From assembly GCA_023251855.1 (NCBI GenBank), contig JAHEYA010000113.1, positions 1 to 7,282 on the forward strand: DNA of 7,282 nt, in the 5' to 3' direction. This document shows, one piece after another, positions 1 to 6,542 of the stretch. Within the stretch, counting starts at the first letter, position 1. Every line of letters starts with the position of its first letter. The position numbers were made by a program, and so were the translations under genes. Under the pieces are notes generated by a model. The model searched no databases. It saw nothing but the letters and a program-made list of their open reading frames with translations, and was not told the origin of the DNA. Origin of the DNA: Bacteroidota bacterium (GTDB taxonomy: Bacteria; Bacteroidota; Bacteroidia; 2-12-FULL-35-15).

Positions 1-819
1 ATTGGTAAACTCTTTTGTGAATTTGGTGATCCAGCCCAAACCTGCTTCTATTGGAGAAGTGCTATCATCAATATCATTACCATATAAACAGAATCCCATT
101 TCTAAGCGTAATGTATCACGAGCTCCCAAACCAATAGGTTTAATACCATATTCAGCACCGGCAGTAAAAATTGCATCCCACATTTTATTTGCTACTTCAT
201 TTTCGAAATAAAGCTCAAAACCACCGGCACCTGTATATCCGGTGTTTGAAACAACCACATTATCCACCCCATTAAATTTTCCTTTTTTGAATGTGTAATA
301 TGGAATTTCGGAAAGGTTAATATCAGTAAGTTTTTGCAATGCTAAAATTGCTTTTGGTCCTTGCACAGCAAGTAATGATGTTTTGTCAGAAATGTTGTGC
401 ATTTCCACATTTTGGGTATTGTATTTTTGTATCCAGTTCCAATCTTTTTCAATGTTAGAAGCATTTACCACCAACATATATGTTTTTACATCTATACGAT
501 AAACCAATAAATCATCCACAATTCCACCTGTTTCATTTGGCAAACAGGAGTATTGAATTTTTCCATCCGTCAATACGGATGCATCATTTGAAGTAACACG
601 CTGAATAAGGTCAAGTGCATTTTCGCCTTTTAAAATAAACTCTCCCATATGGCTCACATCAAACACACCCATTGAATTACGCACAGTAGCATGCTCATCA
701 TTCAATCCACTGTATGATACAGGCATCAGATATCCTGCAAAGGGTACCATTTTGGCACCCAGAGAAATATGTGTATCTAAAAGCGCTACATTTTTTAATT
801 CAGTTGCTGTTGTTTCCAT
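1..819 (-). CDS. gcvT: Aminomethyltransferase, glycine cleavage system T protein (3' end outside window)
   Basis: This is the T protein of the glycine cleavage system. It takes the aminomethyl group from lipoyl H protein, passes the methylene to tetrahydrofolate and releases ammonia, in the cytoplasm. Translating the minus strand from the ATG at 819-817 gives 273 open residues running off the left edge. The family is about 360 residues, so roughly 90 C-terminal residues are missing. Visible family motifs are PFAGYLMPVSY (26-36), GVFDVSHMGE (51-60), GGIVDDLLVYR (98-108, containing the conserved catalytic Asp of the GG-DD motif), SNTGYTGAGGFELY (191-204) and GLGARDTLRLEMG (230-242). The start is chosen because METTATELKN leads directly into the usual LLDTH opening. 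No Shine-Dalgarno sequence is seen, only an A/T-rich leader. The gene is divergent from the sensor kinase gene. No gcvH or gcvP is in the window. Confidence 0.97.
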   Translation of the reverse strand, partial: METTATELKNVALLDTHISLGAKMVPFAGYLMPVSYSGLNDEHATVRNSMGVFDVSHMGEFILKGENALDLIQRVTSNDASVLTDGKIQYSCLPNETGGIVDDLLVYRIDVKTYMLVVNASNIEKDWNWIQKYNTQNVEMHNISDKTSLLAVQGPKAILALQKLTDINLSEIPYYTFKKGKFNGVDNVVVSNTGYTGAGGFELYFENEVANKMWDAIFTAGAEYGIKPIGLGARDTLRLEMGFCLYGNDIDDSTSPIEAGLGWITKFTKEFTN

Positions 820-848
820 TTTAATTTGATTGATTTACTGTTAGTTTA

Positions 849-856
849 CAAAAATA
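849..856 (-). promoter_or_regulatory. Possible Bacteroidota -7 element for gcvT
   Basis: On the minus strand this reads TATTTTTG, a full match to the Bacteroidota sigma-ABfr -7 consensus TAnnTTTG, ending 29 nt before the gcvT ATG. I see no TTG at the usual -33 distance upstream, so the call rests on one short AT-rich motif and its placement. Confidence 0.4.
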
Positions 857-900
857 GTGTAAAATTTTGTTCCCATTTGTCATTTCTTTTTACTTTGTTA

Positions 901-1066
901 GAGCCTGTTTAAATTTGTTAAAACAAAAATACATTTAGAATAATTTATTAGCGCTATGTCATTTCGACCATAGGGAGAAATCCCCGTAAATGTTGAAAAA
1001 ATGAGATTTCTCCCTACAGTCGAAAATACATATAGAACAAATTATGAATAAAACTTAAACAGGCTC
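901..1066. mobile_element. MITE-like non-coding element with 12-bp terminal inverted repeats and TA flanks
   Basis: The ends are perfect inverted repeats: GAGCCTGTTTAA at 901-912 and TTAAACAGGCTC at 1055-1066. Each is flanked by TA (899-900 and 1067-1068), as a TA target-site duplication would leave, although TA is self-complementary and could simply extend the repeat to 14 bp. The 166-bp interior has no credible ORF. It holds a strong hairpin (962-1025) and an imperfect 22-bp direct repeat (926-947 and 1023-1044, 19 of 22 identical). Small size, terminal repeats and lack of a transposase fit a miniature inverted-repeat element mobilised in trans. A plain intergenic palindrome is the alternative. 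It lies between the divergent gcvT and kinase starts, so it could affect either promoter. Confidence 0.55.
962..1025. repeat. Internal 21-bp inverted repeat (hairpin) of the MITE-like element
   Basis: The arms at 962-982 and 1005-1025 are complementary at 19 of 21 positions, with a 22-nt loop. The core AGGGAGAAATC / GATTTCTCCCT is perfect, and the ends carry TTTCGA/TCGAAA. It is more GC-rich than its surroundings and could fold in RNA or single-stranded DNA. I recall similar TTTCGA...GAGAAATC palindromes as common intergenic repeats in Bacteroidota genomes, but could not check this here. Confidence 0.7.
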
Positions 1067-1080
1067 TATCGGTATAAAAA

Positions 1081-1088
1081 TATAATTG
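1081..1088 (+). promoter_or_regulatory. Weak candidate -7 element for the sensor kinase operon
   Basis: TATAATTG matches TAnnTTTG at all but one position and ends 12 nt before the ATG at 1101. That is almost the same spacing as the better TATCTTTG element in front of the dehydratase gene (13 nt). There is no matching TTG at -33. In this AT-rich context a one-mismatch hit is weak evidence. Confidence 0.22.
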
Positions 1089-1100
1089 TACTTTAGGATT

Positions 1101-2966
1101 ATGAAAAAAAAAATCCTCATTACAATTTTTAACTTTGGACTTATCACTTTAAACTGTTGCGCACAAAACAATATAATTGATTCGATTGGCATCTTGTTTA
1201 AAGCAGAAAAATCAGATACTATCAAAATAGATCACCTAAATAATCTATGCTGGGAATATAGAAAAATTGGGCTGTATGATACCGCGATGCAGCTTGGTAA
1301 TAAGGCATTACAACTTTCACAACAATTAAATTTCAAAAAAGGCATTGCCAATTCATATAGTAACATCGGGGTTGTTTACTGGAATCAAAGCAATTACCCT
1401 AAAGCGTTGGATTATTATTTTAAGGCATTAAAGCTTGATGAAGAACTGAATAACAAAAAAGGCATTGCAAAGAGGCTGGGAAACATTGGAGTTGTCTATT
1501 CTGAATTGGCAGATTACGGCAAAGCATTGGAATATTATTTCAAGGCATTGAAACTGGGCGAAGAACTTGGAGATAAGAACAGAATTGCAATACAGCTTGG
1601 CAACATTGGAAATGTTTATATCATGCAAGTTAATTTTCCAAAAGCACTTGAATATTGTTTTAGAGCACTAAAGATAAAAGAAGAACTTGGAGATAAAAAC
1701 GGTGTTTCGGGTTGGCTTTCTAACATCGCAAATATTTATTTTGCGCAGAAAGATTACACCAAAGCACTGGATTATGATACCAAAGCATTAAAAATAGCTG
1801 AAGAGGTAGGCGACAAAAATGGGGTAGTAAGAAATCGGTGCAACATTGGCTCACTTTACATTAAAACCGGAAAATTTAAAGAAGCAGAGCAAAACCTTAA
1901 AAAAGCGATAACTGTTGCGCAGGAAATTGGTGCTTTAAATGAATTAAAACAAGCTGAAGAATCCCTTTCTTCTCTGTTTGACACCGCAGGCCAGCACCAG
2001 TTGGCACTTATTCATTACAAAAAGGCAATGGCACTTAAGGATACAATTTTCAGCCAGGAAAATAAAAAACAATTAGTTCGTAAAGAAATGAACTATGAAT
2101 TCGATAAAAAACAAGCTGCTTCAAAAGCTGAGCAGGAATTAAAAGATCAAAAAGCAAAAAATGAAAAGGAAATTATTTATGATGCGCTTGTTTTGCTTGT
2201 TATTGCCAGTATTGGTGTTGTCTGGTTTTTTATTCAAAGACGTAAATTGGATAAAATAAAAGCGATCCAGGAAAAAGATGCTTTGGAAAAAAACAAATTT
2301 GAGTTGGAATTAAAATGGTTTAATTCAGAGCTCAAAGCACTGCGTTCACAAATGAATCCGCATTTTATTTTCAATTGTATGGCTTCAATCCAGAGATTCA
2401 TGGTTCAAAATGATGCTACATCTGCAGCGCGGTTTTTATCAAAATTTGCCCGATTGATGCGTGCTATCCTTGAAAACTCTGAACAATCTTTTATTTCTCT
2501 GGATGCCGAATTAAAAATGCTGGAAGATTATCTTGATCTGGAAAAATTACGTTTCGGAAAAAAATTCAATTTCTTTATAACCATTGAAGAGAGCATCAAT
2601 CCGGAGTTGATAGAAATACCATCTATGCTTATTCAGCCATTTATTGAAAATTCTATTATTCACGGTATCAGCCCAAGGGAGGATGAAAACGGAAGGATCG
2701 ATATTGTTTTTAAAGTAACAGAAACTATTCTGAGGTGCGAAATCATTGACAATGGAGTTGGCAGAAAAAAAGCAGGAGAAATAAAAAAACAAACTGAACT
2801 TACACATAAATCAATGGGCATGTCTATTTTAAAAGAGCGTTTAGAACTCATCAATGCCAAAGAAAATATTGATGTATATTCGCGTATGATCGATCTGGAA
2901 GATGATGATCATGTTGTTATCGGCACCAAAGTAGAAATAAACATCCCATTTTTGAACAGAAAATAA
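1101..2966 (+). CDS. TPR-repeat sensor histidine kinase, LytS/YehU type (His_kinase + HATPase)
   Basis: This 621-residue membrane sensor kinase should pass phosphate to the adjacent LytTR regulator. The start is the ATG at 1101. An upstream in-frame TTG (1086) would add five residues ahead of the signal peptide and is less likely. Order of parts: a Sec-type signal peptide (about 1-22, ending near CCAQ); seven TPR units of exactly 40 residues (about 41-320); a charged coiled coil (about 320-357); one membrane helix (about 362-378); a second coiled coil; then the kinase. His421 in MNPHFIFN is the predicted phosphorylation site. The ATP-binding part has the N box QPFIENSIIHG (Asn517), DNGVGR (550-555) and SMGMSILKERLELI (571-584). 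The signal peptide puts the TPR region outside the cytoplasm as the presumed sensor; the ligand cannot be inferred. The stop is 1 nt from the regulator start, so the two are surely co-transcribed. Confidence 0.95.
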   Translation: MKKKILITIFNFGLITLNCCAQNNIIDSIGILFKAEKSDTIKIDHLNNLCWEYRKIGLYDTAMQLGNKALQLSQQLNFKKGIANSYSNIGVVYWNQSNYPKALDYYFKALKLDEELNNKKGIAKRLGNIGVVYSELADYGKALEYYFKALKLGEELGDKNRIAIQLGNIGNVYIMQVNFPKALEYCFRALKIKEELGDKNGVSGWLSNIANIYFAQKDYTKALDYDTKALKIAEEVGDKNGVVRNRCNIGSLYIKTGKFKEAEQNLKKAITVAQEIGALNELKQAEESLSSLFDTAGQHQLALIHYKKAMALKDTIFSQENKKQLVRKEMNYEFDKKQAASKAEQELKDQKAKNEKEIIYDALVLLVIASIGVVWFFIQRRKLDKIKAIQEKDALEKNKFELELKWFNSELKALRSQMNPHFIFNCMASIQRFMVQNDATSAARFLSKFARLMRAILENSEQSFISLDAELKMLEDYLDLEKLRFGKKFNFFITIEESINPELIEIPSMLIQPFIENSIIHGISPREDENGRIDIVFKVTETILRCEIIDNGVGRKKAGEIKKQTELTHKSMGMSILKERLELINAKENIDVYSRMIDLEDDDHVVIGTKVEINIPFLNRK

Positions 2967-2967
2967 A

Positions 2968-3729
2968 ATGATAAAGGCTGTGATTATAGATGATGAGGAA
3001 AATGCAAGGATTACACTTGCAAGTTATCTTAAATCCTACTGCCCAGAAGTTACTATTCTTGGCGAAGCTGATAGTGTTAAGTCCGGTTTTGCTGCTATTA
3101 CCAAACTTCAACCGGATGTGATCTTTTTGGATGTAATGCTTTCGGATGGCAGTGGTTTTAATTTATTGAATCGTTTCGAAAACATCAATTTCAAAATAAT
3201 TTTTGTTACTTCATTTAGTCAGTATGCGATTAAAGCCTTTAAATACAGTGCTTTTGATTATATTCTTAAACCAATTGATATTGATGAATTACTGGATGTT
3301 GTTAAAAGGTTAAAATCGGAAACTCTTGCCCCGGCGGATAACAATGCAAAACTTGATTTTTTGCAAAGCACTATGAATAAAGAGGAACAGAGCTTTAAAA
3401 AAATAGTTCTTTCAACAAACAATAGTCTTTATGTAATAGAAATAGACCAGATCATGCATTGCGAGGCCCAGGAAAGTTATACTCTATTTTACCTCAGCAA
3501 TGAAACCAAACTCCTTGTTAGCCGCACTTTAAAAGAATATGAAGAATTATTACAAGAACATCAGTTTGTAAGAATCCATAAATCTCATCTTGTTAATTTT
3601 AGCTATATAACCCGTTTTATGAATCAGGATGGTGGTTGTGTAGTTCTTAAAAATGGTTCAACATTACCGGTATCCTTCCGAAAAAAAGATGTTGTGGTAA
3701 AACTAATTACTGATATGGGCCTGAAATAA
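2968..3729 (+). CDS. Response regulator, REC + LytTR DNA-binding domain (LytR/AlgR family)
   Basis: This 253-residue cytoplasmic transcription regulator is the partner of the preceding kinase. The receiver domain (about 2-118) has the acidic pair Asp8/Asp9, the phospho-acceptor Asp55 in VIFLDVMLSDGSG, Thr81-Ser82 and Lys101 followed by Pro102. All catalytic positions are intact. A linker of about 25 residues leads to a LytTR domain (about 145-248) with the family pattern: a start near IVLSTNNSLYVIEID, then HCEAQESYTLFY, RTLKEYEELL, FVRIHKSHLVNFSYI and LPVSFRKKDVV. LytTR domains bind paired 9-bp direct repeats in promoters; I found no clear site in the window. The start ATG is 1 nt after the kinase stop with no obvious Shine-Dalgarno sequence, pointing to translational coupling. 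No terminator-like hairpin with a T-run is evident downstream. Confidence 0.96.
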   Translation: MIKAVIIDDEENARITLASYLKSYCPEVTILGEADSVKSGFAAITKLQPDVIFLDVMLSDGSGFNLLNRFENINFKIIFVTSFSQYAIKAFKYSAFDYILKPIDIDELLDVVKRLKSETLAPADNNAKLDFLQSTMNKEEQSFKKIVLSTNNSLYVIEIDQIMHCEAQESYTLFYLSNETKLLVSRTLKEYEELLQEHQFVRIHKSHLVNFSYITRFMNQDGGCVVLKNGSTLPVSFRKKDVVVKLITDMGLK

Positions 3730-3868
3730 GCCTTTTTTACTCAGTAAAGCTACACTCAACCGAACCAACCCTTCTGAAATCAGAGTAGCTTCTCCGGATG
3801 GAACATCCTATTATGCTTTAAAAACTATTTCATTGATAGATAAGGATTTTATACCACCGGCTTTTTAG
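3725..3868 (+). pseudogene. Possible coding remnant, ATG-less open frame after the response regulator
   Basis: A frame different from that of the regulator is open from 3725 to a TAG at 3866-3868 (47 codons) and lacks an ATG. It reads protein-like, for example NPSEIRVASPDGTSYYAL, and ends IDKDFIPPAF. Its composition differs from the stop-rich DNA that follows. This could be the C-terminal scrap of a deleted gene. It is also short enough to arise by chance, and I do not recognise the sequence. Confidence 0.2.
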
Positions 3869-4194
3869 AATTGAGCAGAAAAAAATAACCCCTTGATGCT
3901 TACCACTTAACTGCTAATTACAACCATTGAATAATTGAATAGGTTACTTCGCACATTGTAGGCTTATTTCGCTTTTTTTCTACTGTAATATTGTTGTTGA
4001 GAATAGAGCTTGAGGCAAACCGGTAAAAACGAATAATCGCTTAGGCGTTACACTTATTAATATCCTATAGCACCGTAAATACAGGTTTTGCTTAGGTCAA
4101 ATAAAATCATTGTATCTATTTATATGCTATTGCATTATGAATCCAGTTTAATCTTAGACCGGAGAAAATTAAAAACACTTTAAACCTAAACGCC
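3869..4194. other. Intergenic stretch with no identified gene
   Basis: Every frame I followed on either strand is broken by frequent stops, and I see no tRNA-like fold, strong hairpin or good TAnnTTTG promoter element. There are small echoes, such as GCTTAGG near 4040 and again near 4090, too short to interpret. It may contain the leader of the small ORF starting at 4195. Confidence 0.5.
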
Positions 4195-4356
4195 ATGAAA
4201 ACCTACATCAAAACCCCAAACCATCAGGATGAAAATGGAAGAAACATTTTTTTATTGGTTGTGCCAACTGCAGAATTATATTCTATAGCGCATTTAATGG
4301 AATCCATTGTTAAATCAAATGGAATCGAGAATCGACTTTTGGTACTGAGTAATTGA
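4195..4356 (+). CDS. Small hypothetical protein, 53 residues
   Basis: The ATG at 4195 opens 53 codons ending in TGA at 4354-4356. The protein starts MKTYIKTPNHQDENGRNIF, continues with a hydrophobic LLVVPTAELYSIAHLMESIV segment and ends NGIENRLLVLSN. I do not recognise it. In favour of a real gene: a standard MK start, an amphipathic soluble-looking composition, and an isolated open frame amid stop-rich DNA, with a small stem-loop over its stop. Against: its length is within chance range, no good promoter or ribosome binding site is visible, and there is no homology evidence. It has no signal peptide or convincing membrane helix, so if made it is probably a cytoplasmic small protein. Confidence 0.4.
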   Translation: MKTYIKTPNHQDENGRNIFLLVVPTAELYSIAHLMESIVKSNGIENRLLVLSN

Positions 4357-4369
4357 ACTTTATTACTCA
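4346..4369 (+). terminator. Weak stem-loop over the small ORF stop
   Basis: TGAGTAAT (4346-4353) pairs perfectly with ATTACTCA (4362-4369) around an 8-nt loop containing the TGA stop. The stem is AT-rich and no T-run follows directly. A second short hairpin (AAACAA/TTGTTT) lies just downstream. It could act as a weak terminator or RNA 3' end, or be chance. Confidence 0.22.
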
Positions 4370-4449
4370 AACCAAACAAACTATTGTTTCTCATTTTAAT
4401 GTTATGGAATAATTTCTAAAATGATTTCTTTTCATGCTTAAGAAACTGT

Positions 4450-4497
4450 ACTTGAAAATAAACTCACCTTGCAGTTTTTCAAGTCAGAATTTCAAGT
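4450..4497. promoter_or_regulatory. Three-copy CTTGAAA/TTTCAAG repeat, operator-like, upstream of the dehydratase gene
   Basis: ACTTGAAAA (4450-4458) and TTTTCAAGT (4476-4484) form a perfect 9-bp inverted repeat with a 17-nt loop. The right half repeats in direct orientation as TTTCAAGT at 4490-4497, 13 bp after the copy at 4477. The cluster ends 13 bp before the TATCTTTG element, so it covers the -33 region and upstream, where a repressor or activator would bind. No regulator can be named. Confidence 0.35.
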
Positions 4498-4510
4498 GTT
4501 ATCATTTTTA

Positions 4511-4518
4511 TATCTTTG
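4511..4518 (+). promoter_or_regulatory. Bacteroidota-type -7 element for the dehydratase gene
   Basis: TATCTTTG is a full match to TAnnTTTG and ends 13 nt before the ATG at 4532, predicting a very short leader. A TTG at -33 is not visible, which could make this promoter dependent on an activator. Its position directly in front of a solid gene start supports the call. Confidence 0.55.
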
Positions 4519-4531
4519 AACTTTATAAGAT

Positions 4532-6409
4532 ATGAAAGCACTTGAATTTCTTTTTCAACGTAACATGCCCCGATGGATCATTTTTTTCATTGACATGTTC
4601 ATCTGCTTATTTTCATTAGTTCTAGCCTATTTGGTGCGGTTTAATTTTGCAATTCCTCAAATAGAATTAGATGCATTCCCGATGGTTTTTGGTTTTGTTT
4701 TAGGAATAAGAGCTTTAGGTTTTTATTTTTCAAAAACTTACCAGGGCATTGTAAAATTTACCGGTTCAAAAGATACTCAACGTATTTTTTCGGTAATCTC
4801 AATAGGTAGTCTTGCCTTTGTGCTTATCAATATGATCAGTTCCAATTTTATCAATGGTAAGTTTCCAATCCCTTTCTCCATCATTATTATTGATTACATG
4901 GCAACTACTTTTATAATGATCAGTTTGCGTGTAATGTTCAAAGCTCTTTATTTTGAGTTGACCAATCCGAATAAAGAAAAAAGCAATGTCATTATTTTTG
5001 GGGCTGGTCAATCCGGTATTATCACTAAACGTACCCTTGACAGGGATGCAGGAACAAAATACAAAGTGCTTGCTTTTATTGATGACAATAAAAAAAAACA
5101 TGGTAAAATGCTTGAAGGCAGTAGCATTTTTGGAGCTGATAAATTGGATGAGTTATTACGAAACAATACCGTTGCTCATTTAATTATTTCGGTGCAAAAC
5201 CTTTCCCCTTCACGCAAACAGGAGCTTGTTGACATTTGTTTGAACCATACAACCAAAGTATTAACGGTGCCACCTGTTACCAATTGGATCAATGGGGAGT
5301 TGAGTTTCAAACAAATTAAAAAAGTAAGGATAGAAGAATTATTGGGTCGTGACCCGATATTACTTGATAAAGAGAATATTCAAAAGCAAGTTTCCAACAA
5401 AATAATTCTGGTAACAGGTGCTGCGGGTAGCATTGGGAGAGAGATCGTTCGTCAGTTAATTCCGTTTTATCCCAAAAAAATCATTTTGGTCGATCAGGCT
5501 GAATCGCCTTTGTATGATATGGAACTGGAGCTTTTTGATAAACACAAAGAACAGGCATATGATGTGGTAATAGGCGATATCCGTAATAGGGAACGTATGG
5601 AGAATGTGTTCCGTACCTTTAAACCACAACTTGTATTTCATGCAGCTGCTTACAAACATGTGCCTATGATGGAAAATAATCCATCAGAATCTATTTTCAC
5701 AAATGTACTCGGAACAAAAACATTGGCTGATCTTTCTGTGGAACATCATATAGAAAAGTTTGTGATGGTATCCACTGATAAAGCAGTAAATCCGACCAAT
5801 GTAATGGGTGCAAGTAAACGCATTGCAGAAATTTATACTCAATCACTCGGCAAAAAATCGAACACAAAATTTATTACCACACGGTTTGGAAATGTGCTTG
5901 ACTCTAACGGTTCGGTGATTCCGAGATTCCGACATCAGATCGAAAATGGTGGTCCGGTTACAATCACACATCCAGACATAACACGGTTTTTTATGACCAT
6001 TCCCGAAGCGTGTCAGTTGGTGTTAGAAGCAAGTGCAATGGGTAAAGGTGGTGAAATATTTATTTTTGACATGGGACAATCCATAAAAATTATTGACCTT
6101 GCAAAAAAGATGATCAAGCTATCAGGATTGGTTTTGGATAAAGATATCAGTATCACTTTTACTGGATTGCGCCCCGGTGAAAAGCTGTATGAAGAATTGC
6201 TTGCCGATCATGAAAACTCACTACCTACGCATCATTCACAGATAATGGTTGCTAAAGTAAAAGAGTATGATTTTTATACAATCAATACAACAATCAATGA
6301 ATTAATTGCTCTTTTTGATAAACAGGATAATAAATTAATTGTTGGTAAAATGAAATTATTAGTGCCGGAGTTTAAGAGTAATAATTCGGTGTATCAGGCG
6401 CTAGACTGA
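4532..6409 (+). CDS. Membrane-bound nucleotide-sugar 4,6-dehydratase, WbpM/PglF/CapD type
   Basis: This 625-residue enzyme most likely converts UDP-GlcNAc to its 4-keto-6-deoxy form, the first step to bacillosamine, QuiNAc or FucNAc-type sugars for surface glycans. About four membrane helices lie in the first 140 residues (for example WIIFFIDMFICLFSLVLAYL). A first Rossmann-like domain follows with VIIFGAGQSG (153-162). The catalytic SDR domain starts near 290 with TGAAGSIG (295-302) and contains HAAAYKHVPMMENNP (370-384). Its active-site stretch STDKAVNPTNVMGASK (414-429) has Thr415, Asp416 and Lys417, with Met425 in place of the SDR tyrosine and Lys429. That Met is characteristic of the long PglF/WbpM enzymes, in contrast to short FlaA1-like ones that have Tyr. 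Length fits the family (about 590-665). The exact sugar is inferred. No aminotransferase or glycosyltransferase neighbour is present. Confidence 0.93.
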   Translation: MKALEFLFQRNMPRWIIFFIDMFICLFSLVLAYLVRFNFAIPQIELDAFPMVFGFVLGIRALGFYFSKTYQGIVKFTGSKDTQRIFSVISIGSLAFVLINMISSNFINGKFPIPFSIIIIDYMATTFIMISLRVMFKALYFELTNPNKEKSNVIIFGAGQSGIITKRTLDRDAGTKYKVLAFIDDNKKKHGKMLEGSSIFGADKLDELLRNNTVAHLIISVQNLSPSRKQELVDICLNHTTKVLTVPPVTNWINGELSFKQIKKVRIEELLGRDPILLDKENIQKQVSNKIILVTGAAGSIGREIVRQLIPFYPKKIILVDQAESPLYDMELELFDKHKEQAYDVVIGDIRNRERMENVFRTFKPQLVFHAAAYKHVPMMENNPSESIFTNVLGTKTLADLSVEHHIEKFVMVSTDKAVNPTNVMGASKRIAEIYTQSLGKKSNTKFITTRFGNVLDSNGSVIPRFRHQIENGGPVTITHPDITRFFMTIPEACQLVLEASAMGKGGEIFIFDMGQSIKIIDLAKKMIKLSGLVLDKDISITFTGLRPGEKLYEELLADHENSLPTHHSQIMVAKVKEYDFYTINTTINELIALFDKQDNKLIVGKMKLLVPEFKSNNSVYQALD

Positions 6410-6412
6410 GGT

Positions 6413-6540
6413 TACAGATAGCGAATTTACGAATCGCACTATTTTTCGTTCAACTACAAAATTTAAAATAAAAAACATAATAGAGTAGAAACATTTTTGA
6501 ACACAGAGATTCGTAAATTCGTAAAAATTCGTTATCCGTA
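6413..6540. repeat. Long imperfect palindrome filling the dehydratase-thioesterase gap
   Basis: CGAATTTACGAATC (6422-6435) is perfectly complementary to GATTCGTAAATTCG (6508-6521). The outer arms TACAGATA (6413-6420) and TATCCGTA (6533-6540) pair with one mismatch. The right side has an extra short ATTCG unit between inner and outer arms, as if a repeat were duplicated. The loop is about 72 nt of AT-rich sequence with no ORF. The right arm ends 2 nt before the thioesterase ATG, so a fold in RNA would hold the start region close to a stem. It resembles a REP-like or mobile palindromic repeat, and could also end the dehydratase transcript. Confidence 0.65.
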
Positions 6541-6542
6541 TT

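Noticed and set aside
2..211. Plus-strand open frame of 69 codons at the left edge
   Set aside because: It is antisense to gcvT, whose minus-strand frame carries clear family motifs here, including GLGARDTLRLEMG.
1089..1096. TACTTTAG as the -7 element for the kinase gene
   Set aside because: It has one mismatch to TAnnTTTG and ends only 4 nt before the ATG, which would leave no leader. The TATAATTG just upstream has better spacing.
1086..1100. TTG start extending the kinase by five residues
   Set aside because: The ATG at 1101 gives a standard MKKK signal-peptide start. The extension MYFRI would precede it without purpose and overlaps the likely promoter.
1428..3111. Several minus-strand open frames of 64-86 codons within the kinase and regulator genes
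   Set aside because: Each lies opposite strongly recognised domains and looks Phe/Cys/Ile-rich, as antisense frames of AT-rich genes do. No family is recognisable.
3733..3750. Hairpin-like TTTACTCAGTAAA after the regulator stop as a terminator
   Set aside because: The palindrome has essentially no loop and no T-run after it, so it cannot form a normal terminator stem.
4799..5659. Minus-strand frames (4799-5101, 5456-5659) and a plus-strand frame (4986-5183) inside the dehydratase gene
   Set aside because: They overlap the Rossmann and SDR motifs of the dehydratase in other frames and show no independent protein features.
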